64,000 nucleotides of DNA from Eshraghiella sp051880035. GTDB lineage: Bacteria > Bacillota > Clostridia > Lachnospirales > Lachnospiraceae. This document shows, piece after piece, positions 8,702-17,010 of this stretch. The translations under genes were made by a program, and so were the position numbers. The DNA is taken from contig JBJENE010000001.1 of the NCBI GenBank assembly GCA_051880035.1, forward strand, positions 16,100 to 80,099. Reading direction: 5' to 3'. The stretch's first letter is position 1; every line of letters begins with the position of its first letter. Under the pieces are notes generated by a model. It ran no database searches. It worked only from the letters and a program-made list of their open reading frames with translations, and had not been told where the DNA came from.

Positions 8702-9299
8702 TGATGATGCAATAGTGGCAATGTCACTTAAAACAATTTTATCGGCTGATAAAGATATAGAAGTTGTGGCACTCGGAAACAGCGGAGACGATGCCGTAAG
8801 GCTTTATGAAGAATTTAAGCCGGATGTACTTCTTACCGACATCCGTATGCACGAAAAAAGCGGACTCAGTGCCGCTTCGGATATTATGGGAAAATATCCT
8901 GATGCCAAAATAATTCTTTTAACCACCTTTCCGGATGAAGAATATATAAGGGATGCGCTGAAAGCCGGCGCTAAAGGATATATTCTGAAACAGGATTTTG
9001 AAAGTGTGATTCCTGCCATACACGCCGTATATTCAGGCCAGAATGTTTTCGGAAATGAAATAATGGGTAAACTTGCAAAGATACCTGACGGAAAAGATTT
9101 CAGCGTATATAAAGAGCATGATATTACGGATAAGGAGTATGAAATAATAGAACTTATAGCACAGGGATTATCCAATAAAGAAATTGCATCAAAACTATGT
9201 CTCGGCGATGGGACAGTAAGAAACTACCTGAGTACAATCCTTGATAAACTGGATCTCAGGGACCGTACTCAGGTAGCGGTATTTTATTATAAGCATTAG
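8682..9299 (+). CDS. LuxR/NarL-family response regulator
   Basis: This 205-residue DNA-binding regulator has a receiver domain with acidic residues DDD (7-9), phospho-acceptor Asp53 in LTDIRM and conserved Lys103 (GYILK). The C-terminal LuxR helix-turn-helix (about 143-200) contains LIAQGLSNKEIA and the recognition region GTVRNYLS. It is phosphorylated by the overlapping upstream kinase. The inverted repeat at 7466-7493 is a plausible target, which would give both autoregulation and control of the exporter. Its stop codon overlaps the convergent acetyltransferase stop by four bases. Confidence 0.93.
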   Translation: MRVVIVDDDAIVAMSLKTILSADKDIEVVALGNSGDDAVRLYEEFKPDVLLTDIRMHEKSGLSAASDIMGKYPDAKIILLTTFPDEEYIRDALKAGAKGYILKQDFESVIPAIHAVYSGQNVFGNEIMGKLAKIPDGKDFSVYKEHDITDKEYEIIELIAQGLSNKEIASKLCLGDGTVRNYLSTILDKLDLRDRTQVAVFYYKH

Positions 9300-9718
9300 G
9301 CTGACCATTGAAGAATAAGCTCAGGTTCGCCCGTAAATTCATTGCGGTCATTACACACCGGAGTAAATCCTATACTCTGGTATGCCTTCAGGATCTCCTC
9401 ATCCTGCAAAAATGCATGGAGCTCCAAAGAGTAGTTAAGGGATTGGGCATAAGTCAGAAGGCTTAAACATACTTTCTTGTATTGCCTTCCGAACAGCATA
9501 AACAACCCCATAACGATATTGCCGTCAAGTTGTATAAAACCGTTAATATTGTGTTTGTCAACCGATACATAAACATCAGTCATGGCTAAAGAACGCTCAA
9601 ATTCTTCAGTCCCCCGTCTCCAGAATTCGGTAGAAATGAATCCGTGAACCCTGATGTGGGCATCTAACCAGATTCGTGTTACCTGGGACAAATCCTGAGG
9701 TTCAAATCTTCTAATCAT
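9296..9718 (-). CDS. GNAT-family N-acetyltransferase
   Basis: This small cytoplasmic acetyl-CoA-dependent transferase (140 residues from the chosen start) begins MIRRFEPQDLSQVTRIW, the typical GNAT strand-1/helix-1 pattern, and continues through GFIQLDGNIVMGLFM to a C-terminal LKAYQSIGFTP motif seen in RimI-like acetyltransferases. The central acetyl-CoA loop (R/QxxGxG/A) is poorly kept, reading FGRQYKKV. ATG 9718 is preferred because a GGGGG tract lies a few bases upstream; an ATG at 9733 would place the start within a perfect palindrome. The substrate is unknown. It is convergent with the response regulator and overlaps it tail to tail. Confidence 0.8.
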   Translation of the reverse strand: MIRRFEPQDLSQVTRIWLDAHIRVHGFISTEFWRRGTEEFERSLAMTDVYVSVDKHNINGFIQLDGNIVMGLFMLFGRQYKKVCLSLLTYAQSLNYSLELHAFLQDEEILKAYQSIGFTPVCNDRNEFTGEPELILQWSA

Positions 9719-9720
9719 AA

Positions 9721-9754
9721 GGTATACCCCCATGTATACCGGGATAATCCGGTA
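9721..9754. repeat. Tandem palindromes in the acetyltransferase leader
   Basis: GGTATAC (9721-9727) and GTATACC (9734-9740) form a perfect inverted repeat around six bases. A second one, TACCGG / CCGGTA, lies at 9737-9742 and 9749-9754. In the minus-strand mRNA the first hairpin ends three bases before ATG 9718 and holds the G-rich ribosome site in and beside its loop. Confidence 0.6.
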
Positions 9755-9830
9755 ATCATATAATAGAACTATATGTAGTATACTCCCGGATTTTATGAAA
9801 ATAAACTGATATAATTAGACACGAAATGCT

Positions 9831-11792
9831 CTAAAAATTGAATATTTTACAGCTGTTTTCATCAGTATACATAGTATAAGTGCCGTTGGTGTCGCCATAT
9901 GGGGTAAAATCATCGGTACTTATTCCGTCTATAGACTCAGCAGCTTTACCGAGGGGAAGAACTTTGCCCTTTCTTACAAATACGGCTGTTTCATTAACCT
10001 GTACCGGAATATAATGGTGTCCGGCAGGAAGTTCTTCTATATCAATATCTGTAACACTTCTCATTCTTAGCATGGTCATATCTTCCGGAAGATATACATA
10101 TCTGCCTGTTGCATTCGGACGATATACCGGTGCAATCATAATATTTTCACCTACAAGTAATTCATCCTCAACTTTTCTTGCCAGAGGGTCATCAGGAAAA
10201 GCAATTCCCAAAGGAGTAAAGAAAAGTGTGTTGTTTTTGACGGATTTAATAAATTCGCTGTAAAGGTAAGGAATAAGTCCGTACCTGATTCCGAGAAGAT
10301 TGCGGAAAGAACCGATATCTTTAAAACGGTATATTTCCTGATCTCTGGTTCCGAGCGCAGCATGGTTTCTCATAAGAGGTGTAAACATTGAAAGCTCAAT
10401 AAAACGCATAAGCAGTTCTTCCGATGCATTTCCGCCGAATCCGCCCGTATCACCGCCAATATACAGGAATCCGCACATATTAAGATTAGGAAGCATATGA
10501 ATCAGAAGTTCAATATGTGACCACCAGGATATATTGTCTCCGGTCCAGATACCGCCGTAACGGTGCATTCCGATATACGAAGAACGGGAAAATAAAAGTA
10601 TTTTCTTATCCGGATGATTACGCACAAAAGCTTCTCCGGCAGCCCTTGTCATATTATAGCCGTAAATGTTATGCACACGGTCATGGCGGACCATAGAATC
10701 TCCTACTTTATGGTAAAATCTCTTATAATCCTCAGGATTATTGGCAAGGCTGTTAACCTGTCCCTGAAAATCCCAGAGTTCCTGCAAATTAAGCTCCTTA
10801 TCGGCATATTCCTGTACTTTGGCCATGACCTCCTTAAGGCTCTCGTCGCAGTAGAAAAGTGATGGTTCATTCATGTCATTCCAGAAACCGTCAATTCCCT
10901 GATCTATTAGAAAATTATAATGGTCACCGAACCATTTCCTTGCATCAGGATTTAGAAAGTCAGGCATATGAACTCTTCCGGGCCAGACTGCCGGAACAAA
11001 GTAACTGCCATCTTCTTTACGGCAGAAATAGCCTTTTTCACAACCTTCTTCGTATATATCATAACCTTTTTCAATCTTTACTCCGGCATCAATAATCGGA
11101 ACAAGATGGATATTTTGGCTTTTCATTTCATTAACAAATTCCTTAAAGTCCGGGAATGTCGACTCGTTAATTGTAAAATCCTTATAATCCGTCATATAGT
11201 CTATATCCATATAGACCGCATCAAGAGGAAGGTGATTATCCCTGTGTCCTTTAACGACTTCTCTTATATCATCTTCACTTTTGTACCCCCAGCGGGACTG
11301 CTGGTATCCGAATGCCCATTTCGGAGGAATATAGCTTGGCCCGATAAGTTCGCGGAATTCTTTTATTATATCCATGGTTGAACCGGCTTCAATAATATAA
11401 AGGTCATAGTCCGGTTCTTCAATGGTAACGGTCATTAAATCTTTGTCCGTAAAGCCGATATCATATGTAACCTTTGCAGGATAATCAATAAATAAGCCGT
11501 AGAGGCGTTCTCCGTCCAGAATGGTAAAATTATGTGCCCCGTAAAGGGATTTGCGCTCCTCCGTATGAACAGGGTCATCGGTGCAGCAGCTTACATAGCA
11601 GAAGCCTCTTTTGTTAATTCCGTGCATGTTTTCCCCAAGACCATATATGATGTCATCCTTGGAAAGTGACATGCTGAGTGTGCATTTGTCAGCACTTATT
11701 GAAATATATTCAGGCAGTGAAGTTACAGAAGGAATTTCTTTAACTACCGCATCCGTAGGAAAGGGATTTCCGGCTGTAAATTTTGTAATCAT
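9831..11792 (-). CDS. GH31 alpha-glucosidase
   Basis: This is a 653-residue cytoplasmic family 31 glycoside hydrolase that cleaves terminal alpha-linked glucose by a retaining mechanism. Segments in order are an N-terminal beta-sandwich (about 1-155), then the (beta/alpha)8 barrel starting PPKWAFGYQQSRWGY, with the nucleophile Asp306 in FWNDMNEPS and the acid/base Asp in WTGDNISWW, then two C-terminal beta domains. WNDMNEP is the alpha-glucosidase form of the motif, unlike the WLDEAEPE of the second GH31 protein at 46320, so the substrates should differ. There is no signal peptide. ATG 11792 follows GGAGG by six bases; a longer start at 11810 lacks one. It stands alone, divergent from the ftsW-like gene. 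Confidence 0.93.
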   Translation of the reverse strand: MITKFTAGNPFPTDAVVKEIPSVTSLPEYISISADKCTLSMSLSKDDIIYGLGENMHGINKRGFCYVSCCTDDPVHTEERKSLYGAHNFTILDGERLYGLFIDYPAKVTYDIGFTDKDLMTVTIEEPDYDLYIIEAGSTMDIIKEFRELIGPSYIPPKWAFGYQQSRWGYKSEDDIREVVKGHRDNHLPLDAVYMDIDYMTDYKDFTINESTFPDFKEFVNEMKSQNIHLVPIIDAGVKIEKGYDIYEEGCEKGYFCRKEDGSYFVPAVWPGRVHMPDFLNPDARKWFGDHYNFLIDQGIDGFWNDMNEPSLFYCDESLKEVMAKVQEYADKELNLQELWDFQGQVNSLANNPEDYKRFYHKVGDSMVRHDRVHNIYGYNMTRAAGEAFVRNHPDKKILLFSRSSYIGMHRYGGIWTGDNISWWSHIELLIHMLPNLNMCGFLYIGGDTGGFGGNASEELLMRFIELSMFTPLMRNHAALGTRDQEIYRFKDIGSFRNLLGIRYGLIPYLYSEFIKSVKNNTLFFTPLGIAFPDDPLARKVEDELLVGENIMIAPVYRPNATGRYVYLPEDMTMLRMRSVTDIDIEELPAGHHYIPVQVNETAVFVRKGKVLPLGKAAESIDGISTDDFTPYGDTNGTYTMYTDENSCKIFNF

Positions 11793-11885
11793 ATGGTACC
11801 TCCGTCTCATAATAAGATAAGTTAATAATAGATAAAAAAAGTGAAAAATACAATGGAAAAACCAAAAAAATACAAAGGCTGAATC

Positions 11886-11914
11886 TTGACTATATGTTCC
11901 TAAAATGAGAATAT
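11886..11914 (+). promoter_or_regulatory. Weak candidate promoter of the ftsW-like gene
   Basis: TTGACT (11886-11891) is followed after 17 bases by GAATAT (11909-11914). The -35 is good and the -10 is poor, in a very AT-rich divergent region. Confidence 0.35.
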
Positions 11915-11945
11915 ATAAATATACATAGTTTTTTGGGAGATATTA

Positions 11946-13205
11946 ATGAAAAAGAGTACAGATAACGAAGTAAAGAATGCCGGCAGAGGATGGTTCAGCA
12001 ATAATTACATGATGTTAATTGCAATTATCTTTTTATGTGCATTCGGACTTATAATGATATATTCAATCACATCGGTGGAGTGCGGTTCAAGCGAAAGTTA
12101 CGGATATGACTCGTTCTATATGATGAAAAGACAGCTGGGTTTCATGGTTATGGGATTTATTGCTTTTCTTATTTTAAAGAGGATAAATTACCATTACCTG
12201 AGACCTCTTACATTGTTAATATATGTGGCAGGAATAATTGCAACACTCTTACTGCTTACCAAGCTCGGACATTCATCCAAAGGAGGAACCAGATGGCTTA
12301 ATATAGGTATTCAGTTTCAGGTTGCGGAGCTTGTAAAGATATCCGTAATAGTTATGCTGGCATATGTTGCAGACCGCTGTTACGGCAATCTGAACAAGAT
12401 AAAGCTTACAATATTTATGTGGGCAATCGGAGGGGTTCCGGCCATACTTCTTCTTTTTATTTCAAACGACTTAAGCAGTGCCGTCGTTATTCTTGGAATT
12501 ACTTTTTTCACCACTTTTGTGTGTACCAAAACAATCAAACTGCATCTTGGTGTACTTGCTGCGGCAATCGGATTTGTTGTAGCTTATATGATATATCTTA
12601 AAAATCATCTTCCGACACCTGAGGAGCTGGAGAATATGTCATTCAGGGTTGCAAGACTTGCCGCATGGATTGATCCGGAAAGATACGCCGATAAGGCGGG
12701 TTATCAGACAATTCAGGCATCTTATGCAATCGGCAGCGGAGGACTGACAGGTAAGGGGTTGGGGCATTCCATACAGAAATTAAAAGCACTTCCGGAGGCT
12801 CAGAACGACATGATTTTTTCAATTATCTGTGAGGAGCTGGGTATTTTCGGTGCAGCAGGATTTTTGTTCCTTCTGGGATACCTTCTTTATCAGATTGTAA
12901 GGGTTACGATGTCTTCAGGATGCATTTACGGAGCAGCTCTTTCCATGGGAGTGTTCTTACATATTGCGATTCAGTCTGTTTTTAATATAAGCGTTAATCT
13001 GGGGCTTCTTCCGAATACGGGACTGCCTCTGCCGTTTATAAGTTACGGCGGAACATCGGTGCTTTGTCTTATGTTGGAGATGGCACTGGTATTTTCAATA
13101 GAGAGGTTCAGGGACGATAAAACGCAGCCCGGGATTCTCGGCAAAATTCTTAACAGAAAGCATAAATCCGGTCAGATTGGCAAGAACCAAAAAGCTCATG
13201 TATAG
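11946..13205 (+). CDS. ftsW: FtsW/RodA/SpoVE-family peptidoglycan polymerase
   Basis: This 419-residue SEDS-family membrane protein polymerises glycan strands from lipid II, working with a class B penicillin-binding protein. About ten transmembrane helices are seen. Diagnostic segments are RQLGFMVMGF, KGGTRWLNIG with QFQVAELVKIS, and the C-terminal signature PNTGLPLPFISYGGTS. The short cytoplasmic N-terminus and basic C-terminus fit the FtsW/SpoVE branch better than RodA, but the assignment among cell division, sporulation and elongation cannot be made without a tree. No pbp or mur gene is adjacent, so it is not inside a dcw cluster. GGGAG lies shortly before the ATG. Confidence 0.88.
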   Translation: MKKSTDNEVKNAGRGWFSNNYMMLIAIIFLCAFGLIMIYSITSVECGSSESYGYDSFYMMKRQLGFMVMGFIAFLILKRINYHYLRPLTLLIYVAGIIATLLLLTKLGHSSKGGTRWLNIGIQFQVAELVKISVIVMLAYVADRCYGNLNKIKLTIFMWAIGGVPAILLLFISNDLSSAVVILGITFFTTFVCTKTIKLHLGVLAAAIGFVVAYMIYLKNHLPTPEELENMSFRVARLAAWIDPERYADKAGYQTIQASYAIGSGGLTGKGLGHSIQKLKALPEAQNDMIFSIICEELGIFGAAGFLFLLGYLLYQIVRVTMSSGCIYGAALSMGVFLHIAIQSVFNISVNLGLLPNTGLPLPFISYGGTSVLCLMLEMALVFSIERFRDDKTQPGILGKILNRKHKSGQIGKNQKAHV

Positions 13206-13240
13206 TTTTTTTTAGGTCATTCTCTTTTCTTAATATAGTG

Positions 13241-13264
13241 CTCCGGGCACGAGTGTGACCGGAG
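13241..13264 (+). terminator. Weak terminator-like hairpin after ftsW-like gene
   Basis: CTCCGG (13241-13246) pairs with CCGGAG (13259-13264), extended inside by CAC/GTG, followed only by TTTCTG. The stem is sound but the U-tract is poor. Confidence 0.4.
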
Positions 13265-13304
13265 TTTCTGATTAGGTTCTTTTATCACTCACCCCAAAAA
13301 TTTG

Positions 13305-13333
13305 TTGACAGAATTTGGAAAGTATAATAAAAT
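13305..13333 (+). promoter_or_regulatory. Promoter of the TetR gene (and possibly the fab operon)
   Basis: A perfect TTGACA (13305-13310) is followed by a 17-base spacer and TAAAAT (13328-13333). Transcription should begin near 13340, directly at the palindrome 13341-13356, the classical position for a repressor site. Confidence 0.75.
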
Positions 13334-13340
13334 TACTTTC

Positions 13341-13356
13341 GGCACACAGTGTGCTG
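13341..13356. promoter_or_regulatory. Palindromic operator before the TetR gene
   Basis: GCACACAGTGTGC occupies 13342-13354, with flanking bases G and TG. The identical 13-mer occurs before fabH at 14005-14017. It overlaps the expected transcription start of the regulator gene, so autorepression is likely. Confidence 0.8.
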
Positions 13357-13376
13357 AAACTCGTGGAGGTGTCCCG

Positions 13377-13958
13377 GTGGTAGTATCAAACAGCAATTTA
13401 ATATCTGATGAGATATCAGAAGAGATTATCTGCGTTACCGAAAAACTTGTTACGGAAGACGGTGCAGGTAAGGTAACGGTCAGAAAAGTTCTCCGTAAAA
13501 TGGGCGTAACCAACAGGGTATTTTATAACCGTTTTCATAATATTTATGATGTATTGAAGATAATATACAGAAGAGCTGTTATAAAGATGCATAAGAGCCT
13601 TGATTCGGAATTTGATCCAAGGACGGATTTTTATAACTATGTTATGGATGTGGCTGTAAAGGTTCTTATTAATACATATGATGTTAAGAACCAGTTCAGC
13701 AGGTACATGTTTGAATTTGATTCCAAAAGTGAAGCCAATATGAAATGGTGGACAGGTGAGGTAAAGAAGCTTATTGAAATTGCCAAAGAGACAAACCAGA
13801 TTAAGAGCGATGTGGATTCTGACATGTTAAGTTATGCCATATGGTGCTTTTTCAGAGGGTATAATGCTGACGCCGTGAACAGAAAGATTCCTAAGGAGGA
13901 GGCAGTAAGGTGCTTCAAGTTCGGACTCCGGTGTCTCTTTGACGGAGTAAGAGCTTAA
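13377..13958 (+). CDS. TetR-family regulator of the fatty acid synthesis operon
   Basis: This is a 193-residue one-component regulator. The N-terminal helix-turn-helix (about 31-62) reads KVTVRKVLRKMGVTNRVFYNRF, the TetR pattern; the remaining helical part is the ligand-binding and dimerisation domain and is too divergent to name a ligand. GTG 13377 is chosen because GGAGG at 13365-13369 lies seven bases upstream, and because longer in-frame starts would run through the promoter and operator. It is followed after 81 bases by fabH in the same direction. Identical palindromes before both genes indicate that it represses itself and the fab operon, probably in response to an acyl-ACP, acyl-CoA or malonyl signal, analogous in role to FapR, FabT or FabR but unrelated to the first two in family. 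Confidence 0.85.
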   Translation: MVVSNSNLISDEISEEIICVTEKLVTEDGAGKVTVRKVLRKMGVTNRVFYNRFHNIYDVLKIIYRRAVIKMHKSLDSEFDPRTDFYNYVMDVAVKVLINTYDVKNQFSRYMFEFDSKSEANMKWWTGEVKKLIEIAKETNQIKSDVDSDMLSYAIWCFFRGYNADAVNRKIPKEEAVRCFKFGLRCLFDGVRA

Positions 13959-13971
13959 ATAATAAATTAAA

Positions 13972-13991
13972 AACGGAGCGTAAGCTTCGTT
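13972..13991. other. Hairpin between tetR and fabH
   Basis: AACGGAGC (13972-13979), loop GTAA, GCTTCGTT (13984-13991) gives an 8-bp stem with one G-U pair. No U-tract follows, so it is not a convincing terminator; it may mark an RNA processing site in a tetR-fab readthrough transcript. Confidence 0.4.
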
Positions 13992-14002
13992 ATTTAAAAA
14001 AA

Positions 14003-14019
14003 CAGCACACAGTGTGCTG
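14003..14019. promoter_or_regulatory. Palindromic operator before fabH
   Basis: CAGCACACAGTGTGCTG is a 17-base palindrome around one central base and contains the same 13-mer as the site at 13342-13354. It sits 20 bases before the fabH start. No strong -35/-10 pair precedes it; TATTTA at 13991-13996 is the best -10 candidate. It may block either a local promoter or readthrough from the tetR promoter. Confidence 0.8.
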
Positions 14020-14039
14020 GTAAAGAAAGGCAGAAAATT

Positions 14040-14993
14040 ATGGCAATAGAAGTATTGGGTACCGGTTTTTATGTACCTGAAAATGTTGTAACAAATGATG
14101 ATATATCAGAAATGGTTGATACTTCTGATGAATGGATTATGCAAAGGGTTGGAGTACACAGCAGACATATATCCGTAGATGAAACGGCTGCCGATTTTGC
14201 AACCAATGCGGCAATGGAGGCTCTTAAGGCAGCCAACATCACGCCGGAGGATCTTGATTTGATTGTTGCTGCAACCATTACTTCCGAGACAATATGTCCG
14301 TCCCTTGCAGGAACCGTGCAGAAGAATATCGGAGCATTATGTCCGGCATTTGATATTAATTCGGCATGCAGCGGATTTTTGTTTGCATTAGATACTGCTG
14401 TTTCCTATATTGCAAGGGGTAAGATAAGAAATGTTCTGGTAATAGGAGCAGAGAGACTCAGTAAAATAGTTGACTGGTCTGATAGAAGTACATGTGTTAT
14501 TTTCGGTGACGGAGCAGGTGCTTTTGTAATTGCGCCGGGTGAGAATTATCTTTCTTCTACACTATATACGATGGGAGGCAATGATGTTCTGGAGGTTCCT
14601 AATTTTACCGGTGCATCACCTTTTTACAAAGCCGAAAACAGGGACCCGTACATAATGATGGAAGGTCAGGAAACTTTTAAATTTGCTGTTAATAAAATTG
14701 TTGAGGATATTAAATATGTAGCCGAAGATGCAGGTATTTCCCTTGACGAAATCGACCATATTGTTACGCATCAGGCTAATATAAGAATCATAGATTATGC
14801 TTCAAAAAGACTTGGGATTCCCAAGGAAAAATTTTTCGTAAACATTGAAAGATACGGTAATACTTCAGCGGCAAGCGTTCCAATAGCAGTGGCAGAACTT
14901 AACAGGACAGGCAAAATCAAAAAAGGAGATATTGTCGTTCTGGCTGCTTTCGGAGGAGGACTTTCAAGCGCCGCATGTATTATAAAATGGTAA
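14040..14993 (+). CDS. fabH: 3-oxoacyl-ACP synthase III (KAS III)
   Basis: FabH starts fatty acid synthesis by condensing acetyl-CoA or a branched acyl-CoA with malonyl-ACP. The 317-residue protein has the full triad Cys110 (NSACSGF), His244 (VTHQANIR) and Asn274 (YGNTSAAS). Length and motif spacing are standard. It is the first enzyme gene of the fab operon, 20 bases after the operator palindrome, and is followed after 22 bases by the acyl carrier protein gene. GAAAGG before the ATG serves as ribosome site. Control by the upstream TetR protein is inferred from the shared palindrome. Confidence 0.97.
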   Translation: MAIEVLGTGFYVPENVVTNDDISEMVDTSDEWIMQRVGVHSRHISVDETAADFATNAAMEALKAANITPEDLDLIVAATITSETICPSLAGTVQKNIGALCPAFDINSACSGFLFALDTAVSYIARGKIRNVLVIGAERLSKIVDWSDRSTCVIFGDGAGAFVIAPGENYLSSTLYTMGGNDVLEVPNFTGASPFYKAENRDPYIMMEGQETFKFAVNKIVEDIKYVAEDAGISLDEIDHIVTHQANIRIIDYASKRLGIPKEKFFVNIERYGNTSAASVPIAVAELNRTGKIKKGDIVVLAAFGGGLSSAACIIKW

Positions 14994-15015
14994 AAAACAT
15001 TTGGAGGAAATAGTA

Positions 15016-15240
15016 ATGACATTTGAAAAGGTAAGAAGCGTATTGGCAGAGCATCTGGAGTTGGAAATCGATGAGATTACCGAAACAACCACATTTGAGG
15101 AGCTTGGAGCAGATTCTCTTGATGTTGTTGAAGTAATGATGGAGTTAGAAGATGTTTTCGGAATTGAAATCGCAACATCTGAAATAGGTGCTTCAGTAGA
15201 AGACCTTGTGGCTTACATAGATAATAAAATTAACGAGTAA
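15016..15240 (+). CDS. acpP: Acyl carrier protein
   Basis: This 74-residue acidic four-helix protein carries growing acyl chains on a phosphopantetheine arm attached to Ser34 in the motif GADSLD (31-36). ATG 15016 follows GGAGG (15003-15007) at a normal distance; an upstream in-frame start at 15001 lies before that ribosome site and is rejected. The sequence is slightly less charged around helix 2 than typical ACP (EVMMELEDVFGIEI), which is still within the normal family pattern. It lies between fabH and fabK, as expected for the primary fatty acid synthesis ACP. Confidence 0.97.
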   Translation: MTFEKVRSVLAEHLELEIDEITETTTFEELGADSLDVVEVMMELEDVFGIEIATSEIGASVEDLVAYIDNKINE

Positions 15241-15273
15241 TGATTTTTCACCATAGAAAGGTTGTGAAATAAA

Positions 15274-16224
15274 ATGATTCATACATCTGTATGTGAAATG
15301 CTCGGAATTAAATATCCGATATTTCAGGGCGGAATGGCACATATTTCCGATGCAGAACTTGCAGCGGCAGTGTCAAACGCAGGCGGATTGGGAATAATCT
15401 CTGCCGCAAGCGGTGATGTGGCTCTTATCGAAAAAGAAATAGATAAGATACGAACCCTTACGGACAAACCATTTGGCGTAAATGTTATGCTTATGGGAAA
15501 AAATATCGAAGAAATTGCACATTTGCTGGCAGCAAAGAAGGTCCCGGTAATAACCACCGGAGCCGGAAATCCTCAAAAATATATTACTATGTGGAAGGAT
15601 GCCGGAATCAAGGTTATTCCGGTAGTGCCTTCTGCAGCACTTGCAAAGCTTTCAATGCGTGCAGGAGCGGATGCGGTAATCGCAGAGGGAGGAGAATCAG
15701 GCGGACATGTAGGAGATATTACTACAATGGCACTTGTTCCACAGGTCTGTGATGTTGTTGATATCCCGGTAATTGCCGCAGGAGGTATTGCAGACGGAAG
15801 AGGAGCTGCAGCAGCATTTATGTTGGGAGCACAGGGAATTCAGATAGGAACCAGATTCCTTTCTGCGTTTGAATGTAACATTAATCCGGTGTACAAGGCC
15901 AAGGTTATAAAAGCAAACGATACATCTACAATTGTGACCGGAAAGCGTCTCGGACACCCTGTACGAAGCCTTAAATCAAAGTTTTCAAGAGCATATGCCA
16001 AAGCTGAATATACCGATATCAGTGATGAAGATTTAGAGCAGATGGCGGTAGGAACCTTAAGGGCAGCCGTTGTGGACGGAGATGAAGAAAAGGGATGCTT
16101 CCTTGCAGGACAGATTGCAGGTCTTGTAAATAAAGAAGAAAGTGCAGCAGACATAATTAAACAGATTTTTGACGAAGCTGAAAAAGTATTAAACAGAGCA
16201 GACAGCTTTATTATAGCTGATTGA
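15274..16224 (+). CDS. fabK: Enoyl-ACP reductase II, FMN-dependent
   Basis: FabK reduces trans-2-enoyl-ACP with NAD(P)H and FMN, the last step of each elongation cycle. The 316-residue protein has the nitronate-monooxygenase-like barrel with the N-terminal KYPIFQGGMAHIS, the FMN and active-site segment EGGESGGHVGD (around His145), and the phosphate-binding VIAAGGIADGRG and GIQIGTRF. No FabI or FabL gene is present here, so FabK is presumably the organism's reductase and would give natural triclosan tolerance. It is followed directly by fabG; the fabD gene often found between them in Clostridia is absent. Confidence 0.95.
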   Translation: MIHTSVCEMLGIKYPIFQGGMAHISDAELAAAVSNAGGLGIISAASGDVALIEKEIDKIRTLTDKPFGVNVMLMGKNIEEIAHLLAAKKVPVITTGAGNPQKYITMWKDAGIKVIPVVPSAALAKLSMRAGADAVIAEGGESGGHVGDITTMALVPQVCDVVDIPVIAAGGIADGRGAAAAFMLGAQGIQIGTRFLSAFECNINPVYKAKVIKANDTSTIVTGKRLGHPVRSLKSKFSRAYAKAEYTDISDEDLEQMAVGTLRAAVVDGDEEKGCFLAGQIAGLVNKEESAADIIKQIFDEAEKVLNRADSFIIAD

Positions 16225-16247
16225 TTAAGAAAAGGCGGTGTAACTAT

Positions 16248-16985
16248 ATGATTAACAATAAAACAGCAGTAGTGACAGGAGGTTCAAGAGGAATCGGAGC
16301 GGCAGTTGCAATAAAACTTGCATCATTGGGGGCATCCGTTGCAGTTATCTACAACGGAAGCGAGGAAAAGGCCGCTGCTGTCAGAGATGAAATCATTGAA
16401 AAATACAATGTTAAATGTGAAATTTACAAGTGTAATGTTGCAGATTCAAAAGAGTGTGCCAAGGTTACGGAAACAATCATTTCTGAATTCGGTGGAATCG
16501 ATATTCTTGTAAATAATGCGGGAATCACAAGAGACGGACTCTTAATGGCTATGAGCGATGAGGATTTTGATTCCGTAATTAATACAAATCTTAAGGGCTG
16601 CTTTAATATGATTAAGGCTTGCAGCAGAAATTTTGTTAAGAAAAGATACGGAAAAATCATTAATATTTCTTCTGTTTCAGCTATTGAAGGGCTGGCAGGC
16701 CAGGCCAATTATGCATCTTCAAAGGCAGGAATAATTGCTCTTACAAAGGTTACGGCAAGAGAGTTCGGTTCAAGAAATATCTGCTGTAATGCAATTGCTC
16801 CGGGCTTCATAACAACAGATATGACAAAAGACCTGGCTTTGGATGACAATTTTATTAAAACAATACCTTTGAGAAAGCTTGGTAAACCGGAGGATGTTGC
16901 CAATCTTGCTGCATTTCTTGCAGATGAGGCATCAGATTATATTACAGGCGAAGTTATAAAGATTGACGGCGGTCTTGCAATGTAG
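16248..16985 (+). CDS. fabG: 3-oxoacyl-ACP reductase
   Basis: This 245-residue short-chain dehydrogenase reduces 3-oxoacyl-ACP with NADPH. It has GGSRGIG (11-17) for cofactor binding, NNAG at 89-92, and the catalytic set Ser142, Tyr155 and Lys159 (YASSK). The C-terminal ITGEVIKIDGGLAM is diagnostic for FabG. ATG 16248 is preferred over an upstream alternative that overlaps fabK, because AAGGCGGTG precedes it at the right distance. It lies 23 bases after fabK and 25 bases before fabF in the same operon. Confidence 0.96.
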   Translation: MINNKTAVVTGGSRGIGAAVAIKLASLGASVAVIYNGSEEKAAAVRDEIIEKYNVKCEIYKCNVADSKECAKVTETIISEFGGIDILVNNAGITRDGLLMAMSDEDFDSVINTNLKGCFNMIKACSRNFVKKRYGKIINISSVSAIEGLAGQANYASSKAGIIALTKVTAREFGSRNICCNAIAPGFITTDMTKDLALDDNFIKTIPLRKLGKPEDVANLAAFLADEASDYITGEVIKIDGGLAM

Positions 16986-17010
16986 GCATGCGTTGGAAGG
17001 AGATTTATAC

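Noticed and set aside
13305..13328. TTGACA with TATAAT at 13323-13328 as promoter
   Set aside because: The spacer is only 12 bases; the pair with TAAAAT at 17 bases is preferred.
13302..13376. TTG start at 13302 for the TetR gene
   Set aside because: It would place the -35, -10 and operator inside the coding region; GTG 13377 has GGAGG at the right distance.
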